Shown here piece by piece: positions 1-11,800 of a DNA stretch of 26,329 bases. The notes beneath the pieces are model-generated. The model did no database searches. It was not told the origin of the DNA and saw only the letters and a program-made list of their open reading frames with translations. The position numbers were made by a program, and so were the translations under genes. Position 1 is the first letter of the stretch; each line of letters starts with the position of its first letter. The stretch is from NCBI GenBank assembly GCA_036897095.1, contig JAYMSP010002099.1, positions 1-26,329 of the forward strand, written 5' to 3'. This DNA is from Plantago elongata (lineage: Eukaryota; Streptophyta; Magnoliopsida; Lamiales; Plantaginaceae).

Positions 1-70
1 CGATATGGGTGGGAAAATTCTCTTTCTTTCTACGTTATAGATCTCCACAATGTGCTCTCGAGGGTGTGTG

Positions 71-262
71 CCTGCGAGGGGTTGGGTTGTAAAAAAGCAA
101 CTACGACATTTGAAATTATATTTGTAGAATGATAATTTATGTCTTTTGTGGTGTTGCATATACCAAGTGCGGGGAGGGGTTGGTAAAAGCAACATGTAAA
201 ATTATGTTTGTGAAAATAATAATTCTTTTATGTGTCTGATCGATGATCGCATACCAACTATG
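71..262. repeat. Degenerate tandem repeat, two units of about 95-100 bp
   Basis: Two adjacent segments share the same order of landmarks: a G-rich start (gaggggttgg), then aaaagcaac, an aaattat.tttgt block, a run ending ttatgt, and finally gcata.accaa. The first unit starts near 71 and the second near 168. Several small indels separate them, so this is an old duplication. No function is suggested. Confidence 0.5.
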
Positions 263-1591
263 AAGTTGTTTGGAACAACTTTTACGCTTTTCATGTTTTT
301 TTGAAGATTTAAACTGAACTATTGTATAATTTTTATTTCAGAATTATGTACCAAACCTAATTAGACTTCATATTATAACTTGAAATCTGTTATAAATTAA
401 AGTTAAAAGTTATTTACTCATAGTTGAAGTAAATCATCTCGTGACATCGTTACGGGTTAGTACTAGTAATATGTATAATGTTATCGTAGGAGTAAATTCT
501 AAATTAATAAGAGTTTTACTTATAAAAGTTAATTATTTAATCAAACGAACGCCTCCTATATCCCTATCTAGTTTCGCTCAAGATCGTGTCAAATTACTCT
601 TTACTCAAATCGATGAATAAACGAGCTAAATGAATTATGAAGTATGAACCATAATCTAGGTGTGTCACTGTCAACCGCTTGACCGCTTGACTACTGAGCT
701 CCCCTATGACATCACCTTCACCGTGACTAAAATGGATAGATGGAAGAAAACGAAACGTTGAGTTAATTTTCAACCAAACGTGATTTAGAGACGGATTGAT
801 ATAAAATTAATTCTTTTTTAATTAAAGTTAATTTTTTTAAATTAAAATTAATTTTTTCATGTATAAAATTTTCAATTTGAGTGGGAAGATAACAGATTCA
901 GTAATATAATAAACAGGGCTAAGCCATTCCTATTATTTTTTAATTTCCCTTATATTTGAACTTTTGAAATTTTGATTTCACTTTACATATACCAATCCTA
1001 AAATTCAAAACGGTGGGGTTAGCTGCTACCAAGAAACTGTACTTCCTTTTCGGAAATCTATTGATAATGACTTTAATTTATTTTAATTTGTTATAGAGAA
1101 GTTTTAGGACATGATCGACTGAAAAATTATGTATTAATATGTTGAACTAGTCACAAACAATTATATGTTATTTAAATATCAGTTCAGTTTAGTTCAGTTT
1201 AAAAGTAGCCGTGACGAATTAAATAAATCTACTAAAGTAGTTAAGGATTATTGTATGGAGTTATTTGGACATGATCAATCTATATTTACTTGAAAACATT
1301 CATCAGCTAGAAGTGAAGATTGAGAGGCTGTGAATCCGACATATATTCACAAAGGCCTGGGATGATGTGTTACATAATCATATTCATATCCTAGTTGCAG
1401 TTGTCACTTTCAACAAATGCGAACAGGTAGTATTAGACTATTAGACTCGTGTTTCATTTCGTGTGTCGGACGATTTAATTAGAGAATTTCGAAAGCGTGG
1501 TGAAGTGCGTAATTAAATTAAGTCAATGCCCTTTCGCATTTTGATTATTAATGTTTGTAGGGGTGCATCAAAGCTTTGACATTAAATTTTA

Positions 1592-1834
1592 GGGGCGGAT
1601 TGAAGTAGCATTCAAATGTCTATTTGGATGCTATTTGGGGATTTTGTGTTTGTTATAACATTTAAATGTTAAAGATTGAAATGGTTTTACAGTAACAACA
1701 TTTTTATCTATTTATATAACAAACATATAATACCCTATCCAATTACAATTCTATACCAAATACAATTTTAACAATTCCACTACAATTTCAATCACTATTT
1801 AAATATTTAAATCGGAACATTTAAATCGAGCCCC
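1592..1834. mobile_element. Tourist-like (PIF/Harbinger) MITE, about 243 bp
   Basis: The segment starts GGGGCGGATTGAA and ends TTTAAATCGAGCCCC, which are imperfect terminal inverted repeats. Both ends are flanked by TTA (1589-1591 and 1835-1837), the trinucleotide target duplication typical of PIF/Harbinger elements. The length, AT-rich non-coding interior, and an internal TGTTTGTTATA present in opposite orientation in the two halves fit a non-autonomous Tourist-type MITE. No transposase frame is present. The family assignment rests on TSD and TIR only. Confidence 0.65.
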
Positions 1835-2787
1835 TTATAGATTTACTACTGCATTAGTAGTACTTAATTAACCATAATTTCAGAAAGGTGTATCCCACCA
1901 AAGAAAAGAATAGGAAATAATGTAGTATGTGTGATACAGATTTAGATAAATGATGATGAAAAGCTGAACATCCAGCGACCTTTCTCTCTAAATATTCCTG
2001 GAGAACTATTCCACTGGACCACCGCCCAATTTAGAAGCAATTTGTAATAGTCTATGTCTGGTCTCCATCCAGTACACTACGTACTCAAAATGAATTCAAA
2101 ATGAATGTGGATCAATTCGTGTGCATTACATGTGGATTACACATTCAATATAAATAAAGGGTGTCCCAGAGAAAATCCAACATCTCGAAACATTTAGAAC
2201 ATGTCATGATACATTTATATAGGCCTTCATGGCCTGATGCTTAGAGTATTGTTAGTTATAAGTAGCCCTAAAATGTTTCTATTCGAAATGATGCAATGCA
2301 TCTTTCAATTTCAAGAATGTATTGGAGAATTTATTGTGAATGATGTTTTTTTAAAATAATGCTATATATATATCACTGGAGTACAAATAAAGTGATTGTG
2401 ATATACTGTATTTCATAACATTCATTAAAGTTTGCAATTTCCAGATGAATCTCCTATAAAAGGTAGAATACAAAATCTATTATTTCTACTTCGACAGCAC
2501 GTGGAAAGAAATTGGACTTTTAAAAAGATGATTTAAGTTAAAAGATATGACATGATGACAAAATTAGATTATGATTGGGTTATATAATTATTGTAAAAAG
2601 TTGAAATTGTATACATATACCATGGAGTGTGAAAGAGGAAAAGTGAAATTTAAGTGATGATTAAAATTATTAAGTGTTAAAAAAGTGGGTGAGAGTTGAA
2701 ATTTTGAGTTTGAGTTATAGGTTCTTCATTTTATTTTTTAATTAACAAAAACGGATGATGAGTTGTATAGAATATTTATGACTATGA

Positions 2788-3034
2788 CTCCCCCGTTCCG
2801 TTAAAATTGAAATAATTTTTCGTTTTGAAATAATTTTTCGTTTTAAGCGTCCTACTAAAGTGAAATAAATTTTCATTTATAAAAATAATTCTACAATACA
2901 ATTCATTTTTAACCATGTATTATTAAATCAACATGTACTTTTATATCTCAAACTCATTTTTAACCACATGCTACACATTTTTCTTAAAAGATGTGCATAT
3001 GAGAAATATTTCGTTATAAATCAGACGAAGTGAG
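2788..3034. mobile_element. Stowaway-like (Tc1/mariner) MITE, about 247 bp
   Basis: The left end CTCCCCCGTTCCG and right end CAGACGAAGTGAG are a diverged pair of the Stowaway terminus CTCCCTCCGTCCC and its complement. TA follows the right end (3035-3036); the matching left TA appears mutated to GA. The interior is AT-rich and non-coding. Inside, an 18-bp unit, GAAATAATTTTTCGTTTT, is perfectly repeated in tandem at 2809-2826 and 2827-2844. Confidence 0.65.
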
Positions 3035-3775
3035 TATGAATTAACTTCGCTTTAGTTTTTGGCTACTAGTCTATTACATACGTGGATATTGCCCACAACT
3101 AAAGAGTAGAGTATGAGATCTATCTTTAGAAAAACAATGCAATAATTTTTTAATGTTTCTTGTCCTTTATACATCTAAAAACATTTGGGAGCTAAATGCA
3201 CTTTCTTAAAGTTAGTAGTGAGTATAGATTTTTGTTGTGAAAAGTTAGAATACATTTGGTGCAGTAACCTGTAACCCCCTCCAAGATGAGTATGGAGAAG
3301 GCCGAAAGGGAAAAGGAAATGACACATGCAAGGATTCCTACATAAAGTGGAAGGAATCAGATCCGTCTTCTGGGTAGCTAATAGTTAGATTTCCATTAAA
3401 TTATTACTTTAAAATTATCCCAATATATATCCATACATACGAACAATATAATTGGTTTAACCGAATGAAATATTTATTTTGTTAACGTTATATGACTTTG
3501 TACATGAATACGAACATCAATATCCACAACACAAACATGTTGATAAATACAATTGATCATTTTCTCGAGAATATAGGTAGGTATGCCTCTCGATGAGCTA
3601 ATTCGATATCTGTTTCGTTATTATTTAATATATTTTTATATTGAATAAGAAAATTATATAAACAATATTAATGTCAGGTCTTGTGAACGTGGTAACATGA
3701 ACCGCTAAGTCAATGTTCCATTATGGTAAACCCGGTTCATTTTCAGAGCCATGTGGCGCTCCAGGCGTCAATTTA

Positions 3776-3790
3776 TCACGTCACGTGCCA
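3776..3790. promoter_or_regulatory. G-box / ABRE-like motif
   Basis: A CACGTG core at 3782-3787 lies in the context TCACGTCACGTGCC, the bZIP/bHLH-binding G-box with an adjacent ACGT. It is about 1.3 kb upstream of the predicted RKP start site, so a role in RKP transcription is uncertain. It could be a chance occurrence. Confidence 0.25.
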
Positions 3791-5048
3791 ACTCATCCAT
3801 ATTCCCTGTTGTTTCTCTTCCTACAGTGCCCTGCAGTAATATCTAATATACCATTCCTTTGTTAGGAATTATGGAGATAATCAAATGTGGAATACCAAAT
3901 TAATTATTGTGCCCAAACAAATGATTGTAGTGCATGTTAATATGTCAAACCTCAGGACCCTTCCTGTTGTATTACAGTAATACACACTCTAATATAAAGT
4001 GTGAGTTTTATGTACACAATTTATATGGTACATGAGAGTGTACATTAGTGATGAACTGAAAATTTAATATGTAGATGATGATTAATTTTAATATTAAGAT
4101 TGAAATTATTTCAATTGTAACTTAGTTAATCGTAAGGTTGACATTTGACACGAATGTTTCCATCAATTTTACTTATTATATATTGAAGACTGATTAAAAA
4201 GGTATGTATTGGAGCTTGCTAGATTGTGATCACTCAGCCGCTATTCAGAAAAGTACACCTTTTGAACTGTCCGGACTTACTGATAACTTACCAACTTATG
4301 ACACCTATCCTTGTATGGCATTTTTTCAGTGAACCATTACATATAAATTGTCGCCAACGACGTGATAGTTTGTCTGCTATCTAAACTTTTACAATTCGCT
4401 ACTAATTATTCTAGAACATTTACCAGAAGAAAAAGCAAACACATGTCACTTTATACTCATTTGTGATAGCTTGTTCTGTTAGTTATAACACCCCTGATAC
4501 GTGTGAGGACATATTACCCACGTTCATTATCTCTTGTTGATACCTAATAATTTGGTGAATGTCGTCCACTAAAATTTTCAGATTTAGTTTAACTTATCGG
4601 AATAACAAACAAGTTGGTAGTTCGTTAGAAAATCATCATTCAGAAAAACGTTATACATTTTCAATCATATCGGATTACGTTCACGTTACACATCACACGA
4701 TTGTGGGGTCAAAAGGTTAGATTCCGACTCAACTAAAATAACGGAATAAAATTCACACCATGACAAAATCATAACTTTATATACATTTGCATGTACACTT
4801 AACCTAAAGAATGAGAACAAGATCGGCGAACATTTGATTCTAGTTCCACCGAGAAATCCGCATGGATTTGAATTTGATGAAAGAATGGAAAGCTTAGAGC
4901 TTGGTGAACTTGTTAAGGAAGTGTTAGCCGTTAATTAACCAAAATTATGCTATCAAAATCTTGGAAATGCCATTACCAGACAGCAAATAAACTGGAGACA
5001 ATGTAACCGGAGAGAAACCGTAAATTCCCGTTCCTCCTGGCACTGCAC

Positions 5049-5056
5049 TATAAAAA
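5049..5056 (+). promoter_or_regulatory. TATA box of the RKP gene
   Basis: TATAAAAA followed by GGG, about 30 bp before the predicted transcript start (near 5080) and just ahead of a long CT-rich leader (about 5127-5235) typical of plant 5' UTRs. It is the best TATA match in the 500 bp before the coding region. Confidence 0.6.
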
Positions 5057-5079
5057 GGGAAAGAGCCTGAAAAATGGAA

Positions 5080-5803
5080 AATCACAATATAATAGTTAAA
5101 TAAGAATATAATATTCTCATTTCTGTCTCAGTCTTTTCTTTTCTCTCTTTCCCTAAACACAAAGAAAAACCTTCATCTCCTTCTTCTTCTTCTACTTCAT
5201 CTCCTTCTTCTCCTATTCATCTGTCACTTTCTTCATTAAATTATTATGTAATGTCATCCGTGAAGAACCCTAGTATCCAGCCGCCGCTCTTCCAGCTTAC
5301 TCGGAGAACAATCGTCTAGTAATTTTATCTCAATCCGCACCTTCAACTCGTGTAAGAGCTCAGAAACTTCAATTCTATACTTTTTACGGCGAATTATTTT
5401 GTAATTTGAGTTTAATTGTTCGTTTGTTGTAGTAGAGCTTTTTTCTTGACGGTTTTGATTCGTCTTTCTTATAGTTTCTCCTTTTGCATATTGTAACGGT
5501 GGAACAATCAGGAAACCAATTTTGAATTACTTTTTTGTTTTCTTCTCTTGCTTTAGCTTTATTTGTTCACCGCTTGATGTCATGGTTTAGGTGTTAGCTC
5601 ATCAAATTCATTTGTGAGTCGGTTTACGAGGCTTATTTGGATCAGTGATCTCTCATGAGTATTTATGGTGTTTTAGGTTTACTGATCAAGGAGCAATTAT
5701 TAAGGGGAATTATTGCTTTGGTTGTGGCGTGGAGCGGTGATATGTTGTATTGAAATTTGGAGCTGGTTTGGGACTTTGTGTGGTACTGTTAATTGAATTG
5801 GGT
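5080..5803 (+). other. 5' UTR of RKP with a leader intron
   Basis: The predicted leader starts about 30 bp after the TATA box. A pyrimidine-rich stretch with TCTTCT repeats leads to a donor, CTCGT|GTAAGAG, at 5352. A T-rich intron follows, ending most likely at TTTTAG (5676), with AAG near 5690 as an alternative acceptor. The second leader exon runs to the ATG at 5804. The frame stays open for 18 codons upstream from a TTG at 5750, but the first ATG that aligns with the family N-terminus ([16 protein letters not shown]) is at 5804. The start site and acceptor are inferred. Confidence 0.6.
5246..5319 (+). promoter_or_regulatory. Upstream ORFs in the RKP leader: AUG-stop plus a 22-codon uORF
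   Basis: In the first leader exon, ATGTAA at 5246-5251 is a start codon followed at once by a stop. Its last A begins a second ATG (5251) that opens a 22-codon uORF, MSSVKNPSIQ..., ending in TAG at 5317-5319. A third uORF of three codons (ATG at 5742, TGA ending 5753) lies in the second leader exon. AUG-stop elements are known to stall ribosomes and, in Arabidopsis NIP5;1, confer boron-dependent control. Here any effect is inference. Confidence 0.55.
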
Positions 5804-8800
5804 ATGGCTGATGAGGGCCTGCGTGGTGGTGGGCTTTCCTCGGGTCTGGCCTGTGTGTTGAATGATGAGGATGTAAATGAGGGTTCGGGAAAGTCTCATT
5901 TCGTTTCGTATTGTGAAAGCTTTGGTGATCAATCGGTGGAGAGAACTCTTGAGCATATATTTGATCTACCATGCAGAACTATTGATGAGTTGAAAGATCC
6001 TGTTGATGAGGATGCTATTCGTTCTATAATAGAGAATGAGTTCTATAAGCACCATCCTGAACTGAGAAACGGTTCTAATGGAAATAGAGAAGGGGTATCT
6101 ATAAGTTGTGACGATTCTGAGGTCCAGGTTGTTAAAGTTGATGAATCTAGTATTTGTGGTGACCTCAGAATTACCAAGAGGCCTATGTTTGTGGAGAGTC
6201 ATGCTGTGTTCGGCAGTGCAAGGGCTAATGCATGTTTATGGAAAGGAAGATGGATGTACGAAGTGACTCTTGAAACTTGTGGTGTACAGCAGCTTGGCTG
6301 GGCAACTGTTGCTACCCCCTTCAATGGTCACAGGGGGGTTGGGGATGCAGATGATTCATATGCATTTGATGGGAAAAGGATGCTGAGATGGAATGTTAGT
6401 GCATGGCCCTATGGGCAGTCATGGGTTGTTGGTGATGTTATCGCATGTTGCATAGATTTGGATTCTGACGAGATATTGTATTATAGGAATGGCATCTCAC
6501 TTGGGTTAGCATTTGGTGGGATTCGGAAAAAGGTTCCTGGGTTAGGGTACTACCCTGCATTTTCCATCTCTCGAGGGGAACGATGTGAGATAAATTTTGG
6601 TGCACTCCCATTCAAATTTCCAATTAAAGGCTTTCTCCCCATTCAAGCCCCTCCCATTTCATTGCCCCTTGCATCCAATCTTTTTGATTGCTTTTTAAGG
6701 CTGTTGCACATGCAGCGTTTGGAGAGTGCTGCAAATGACACTGTTGAAAAGCTCAGCAGACTTAAACGATTTGCATCACCTGAAGAGCTCTTCCATCCAG
6801 TTTCTCTGGGCATTTGTGAAGAGTTATTTTCTTCTCTTGAAGCTGACATTGAGGGTGCAGAATATATAGGACAAGGGCCTTTCTTGATGTTCTTGATGGA
6901 GGTTTTTGGAATTCATCCGCCACATGACTACATTACTTTGGATAAAGTACTTGATTCCTTTCTTGAATTTGAGGAGTCGAGGGAATTATTTAAGCATGTG
7001 CTTGGAGCACTTTCTTCAGCATGTAAAACTGATAACTTGGTACTTACAGAGTGTCCTTATTCTGGATCATATAGTCATCTTGCTCTGGCGTGCCATATTT
7101 TAAGGCGAGAGGAATTAATGACCCTCTGGTGGATATCGACAGATTTTGAACTCTCATTTGAGGGATTCCTTACAAGGAAAACCCCTGAAAAGGTGGATCT
7201 TCAGTGTCTTATTCCTTCTGTTTGGTGGCCTGGATCAACGGAAGACATCTCCAATGAGAATAGCATGGTGCTGACAACTACAGCTTTATCTGAAGCTGTA
7301 AACAAGGTATGCTTTATATCATTTTCATGATCTCCGGGATTTCAATTAAGAAAGCACTCTGTCAGTTTTTCTTTGGGCTTAAGTTGTGGCTCTCTTTGAC
7401 ATGATCACTTAACCTAGGAAGATGTGTTCTTCTCATGCAAATTATAAAAAAACACTAAGATTGATTGTTATAGTGACTACACAACCGTATTGTTCATACC
7501 AAAATGCATAATCATGAGATGAATTCATATTCGCTGTTAATTATTGATTAAGAAAAATTTATTGGGGTCTCTTGTGATTGATTGTACATTAATGCAGAAA
7601 CTTTTTTTCTATATACATGATGTCATCATCACGCCTGGCCGTTCTTTGACTCTACTTGTAAATTGTATAGACATCATCTCTTTTGTTCATTCTAATCCAT
7701 TCATTGATTTATTCTCTCCCATTTCAGCTCTTATACACGCTGCTACTATGGTGGCAGCGGGTATTTTTCTTGTAGCTCGTCTTCTTCCTCTTTTTATAGT
7801 TATACCTTATATAATGAATTCATATTTAAAACTTTCACATCTTGCATTGGATTTTTAGTAATCACTAATATGATACAAAATTCTTGGTTTTTTAAAATCT
7901 CTTTGTAAAACTAAAACGGTACCATAAGAGATGATATGTAACTAAGTCTTCAACATCACAACTTTGCAAGATCCTGTTCCACAGTTAATGTCCTAAGACA
8001 TGCGGCTTTATATGTCACATGCCTACCAAGAAATACCAAGAGAGAACATTGCCTTTTCTTCTTCCTAAATACACGTGGATTTTATCTTCATCTAGTTGTG
8101 CAAATTATCTGTTAGTTGTGGAACCTTGAGCCTTATTTTCACCGTGTTCATTCTAATCAACTCCCTCACATTCCCTAATTCTTATTTGATTTATTCTAAC
8201 TTACATCGAATCTTCGCAGATAGAAGAGAAGCAACGGGAGCTATGCCGATTAGTTATGCAATTCATACCGCCTACAGCACCTCCCCAGTTACCCGGTTCA
8301 GTATTTAGAGATTTCTTGCGCAATATTCTGTTGAAGAACAGGGGTGCAGACCGTACTTCACCACCACCTGGAGTTTCAAACAACTCAGTCCTCGTATCTT
8401 TATTTGCGGTTATTCTTCACTTCCTGTCAGAAGGTTTTGCGGTCGGGGACAACTATGGGTGGATAAAGGGAATTGGAACCAGTGATGGAGTTGGTGTGGG
8501 TTTCCTTCATAGGGGAGGCCAACAGTGCTTCCCTGCTGGTTTATTTTTGAAGAACGATCCTCACCGAGTTGATATATCAAGACTTGGAGGATCTTATAAT
8601 CATCTGTTAAAATCTAATCCTGTAAATGAGTATCAAGAGGAAGAGCTTATTCGGTGGTATGAAGGTTGCATGGATGATGAAGATACAAGAGTGGCACATG
8701 CAAGTAGGCAGAAACCATGTTGTTGTTCAAGTTATGATGTGGATTCATCTAAAACCTCTAAACAACCTATAAGATACTTGAGAAAAGGTTCTCAAGGAAG

Positions 8801-11800
8801 CTGCAGCTCAATGGCAGAGAGATCTGGTCATGTTTCTGCCGATTGTGCTGCTACCAGTATGGATGATGAGATGGCTGATAAACCTAGCACAAGTGATCAC
8901 TCTGACACAGATGTTTCATTTCAACCTATGCAGCAGTTAAGAATATCACTGAGGGAAGACGCACTGCCTTCTGCTACGTTAAAAGAGGAGGAGCTTTTAG
9001 ATTCCTTGCTTTCGTTGTACCATTTGGGCGTTGCCCCAAATTTTAAGCAGGTCAGTAATGTTTTTTCGTCCCTTTTTGTTACTTTTGACTTCTAGGATTT
9101 CTATGCTGTTGTCATGCCATATTTGCATACCCTTTGATGTCTAAGGTAGTAATTGTGGAACAATAAGGAATAAAATGGAATCTGCCTGATTGAACATGTG
9201 CATGCCTGTAAATGTCTACGGTAGTAATTGTGGTATAATAACGAATAAAATGGAACTTGCCTGATTGGACTTGACTGGACGAATAATTAAGCTAAATGCA
9301 TGATCGTTCATGTTGATGTAAATGGTGATATAAGTACTTTTCAGGAATGCATGACTTGGTATAGTTTACTTTCCAACAGTTCGCAACCACAAAAGCCATG
9401 TGATAATTGAATTGTCACATGAAGATATGCTGCAGTGCAATAAAAGCCGAAGATCTCAACTGTTTATTTCTAATGGACCCCGTCTTGGAAAAGAGGGGTT
9501 CATATTTGTCAATTTCATACATCATTAAAATACCGGATTTCTTTCTATGTAACTAGGATGCTTTTGTCAATTTCGTTCCTTAGTCTTTTACACACAAAGA
9601 GTCGACAACAACACCCACACAGAGAACAACAACAACAACACCAACACGCACACGCGCACACACACACACACACACACGGAGTACATACTATATGCTGGAT
9701 GTTGTTGAGCATGTATTTTGTCAAACATATCATCAATTCCATTTGTTCTGTTAATATATATAGTTACATAGCAGCTTCCCTCGACCCATATATATATGGG
9801 TGATTTCTTCTTTGTTCACTCATTTAATTGGTAATTGTCTTGTTCATAACCATAACTTGATCTAGAACATATTGACTAGAGTAAATAGCATGTTGTCATC
9901 CTGTTCTCACATTCCCGTGAGAAAGCATCTAAATGAATTGTGCTTATTTATGTCCACATTAGGCATCGTCCTTCATGTCTCGTCAGTCTCAAACAATCTC
10001 TCTCTTGGAGGAAACGGATAGGCAAATCAGAGAGTGTATTTATGCTGATGATTTGAAGCGCTTGAAGGGGTGTCGGAATGCTCATATGGAGGAGATTATG
10101 GATTGTGTCCGACATTGTGCCTGGTATTTATTTTTGTTTTTCCAGTCTCAACATATTCCTCTCTATATAAAATAATTATCTGTCTCTCGTTCATACTCAC
10201 TATTTTTTAATTATACTTGAATTTTTTTTTTTTGTATAGTTTTCTTCTATTTATTTGTTCATTAAGGTTCCGCTGCATGAAGGTTTTTAATAAATTTGGG
10301 TTTGGGGAGGATTATATTATGCCTCTATAATCAAAGTATAATGCATTTGATATACATTGATTGCTTGGGCTTATGTTGTTTCGAGGATTAATTATGCCCC
10401 TATAATGCCATATCAATATCCAATACTTTTTTTTTTTTGGAACAGCTAAAAAATATGTTTTTTTTGCTTGAGCATAAGGAATGCTCCTTAGTTACATCGA
10501 CCAAAGATTACAAACCTCAATAACATCTACCAAGTATACAAAGATATTCCAATACCAAGACTATGATGTTACTACTTATACCCCTTAATCTTTAAAATCC
10601 ACTTCAAAATGTCTTCGCCTTCCATGCTTTCAAAACAAAAGCCGAAACCTTCCAAACCTCCTTTCACTGATTTCCAAAACTGTAACTTCCAAAAAGATTT
10701 GTTCACTCTATAATTGCCAACACCCATTCACCCTGTGCTCTTTATCAAAGCAAGTGGCAAGTAATTTAAGATGTAGTCATAAGAAGGTATAAACCGAGCG
10801 TGTCAATTCCAAAAATATTACAACCTATATTCGGCTCCACCCTCCACCCTATGCTCTTTATCAAAGCAAGTGGCTAGCAAGTTAAGGTGAGGTCATAGAT
10901 CATAACCCATCAACACCAAACTAGCCACCCTTATTAGCCAAACCCGTACACACTATCAGAGTATAAAGCATTTGATATAAATTTGACTACTCCGGCATAT
11001 GTTCTTTCGCTGGGGGACAAAACTTGTGTGATTTAAATTTGTGCCTTTTACGATTCTTAGCTAGCAAATACTTCTGCACTTATCCAGTTCGTTAGCAATG
11101 TTACCAGAATGGTGCCGGTTCTTTGATTGATCAAATTAAATTTTAATCTGTATTTTCTATGCAAGCTTTACTCTGTTAAAATAATGTTCAAAGTAATATG
11201 TATCTCTCGTGTAAGTATCGTGGCTGTGGTCCGCTATATTGATTGATGTTCTTAGTGTGGAGGTTTCTTGGTTTAACAGGTATCGTCTTTCTCTTTTATC
11301 CCGTTGGAAGCAGAGAGGGATGTATGCGGCATGCATGTGGGTCGTACAAATGCTTCTTGTTCTTAGCAAAGTGGACTCAATCTTTGCCTACATTCCTGAA
11401 TATTACGTGGAATCTGTGGTATCATATTCTTCTTTCCGCAACTTATGGACGGTTCTTGCGTTATGTTTTTATCTCATCATCATGATTCTTGACCATCTAT
11501 GATGGCTTTTAGTGTATATCTTTGAGTAGATTCTACATGATTTTAGGGAACCATGTAATGGTCTAACTGCTATTATGTGAACATACTAAATTTAGATATG
11601 AAGGGATGCAGAATCCTAAGGGTTTTCGTTGCAATCTTTCATTTCATTTCATTGTGAGCTTCATGTTGCACTTCATTTGCCAAGTCTAACATTGCATTCC
11701 TCTGCATGAGTAAGGCCTATCAGTAAACGTCTGGAGTAAAATGAAGATGAAAGCTACAGAAAGAAGAACTAAAAAACAGAAAGCAGTGCACCCATAGGAT

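Larger units (their letters stand above)
1..5040. other. AT-rich intergenic region upstream of RKP
   Basis: No open frame of useful length and no convincing spliced coding signal on either strand. The stretch is AT-rich with many short A/T runs. What can be recognised is listed separately: a degenerate tandem repeat near the left edge, a Tourist-like MITE, a Stowaway-like MITE and one G-box. The rest looks like decayed non-coding DNA plus the distal RKP promoter. Confidence 0.7.

Noticed and set aside
5700..6202. Minus-strand open frames rich in His/Pro opposite the RKP N-terminus
   Set aside because: They are shadows of the RKP coding exon, with no family resemblance and no splice or promoter support.
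7544..7858. A 104-residue plus-strand frame as an independent gene
   Set aside because: Only the middle third is protein-like and that is the plastid ndhF insertion; the rest is intron sequence.
9545..9803. Cys/Val-rich and His/Thr-rich frames
   Set aside because: Both are produced by the CAA/CA microsatellite in RKP intron 2.
11239..11279. Extended 5' end of the RKP exon at 11280
   Set aside because: Using the AG at 11255 does not keep the family reading frame; the AG at 11279 restores W-Y-R-L-S-L as in RKP.
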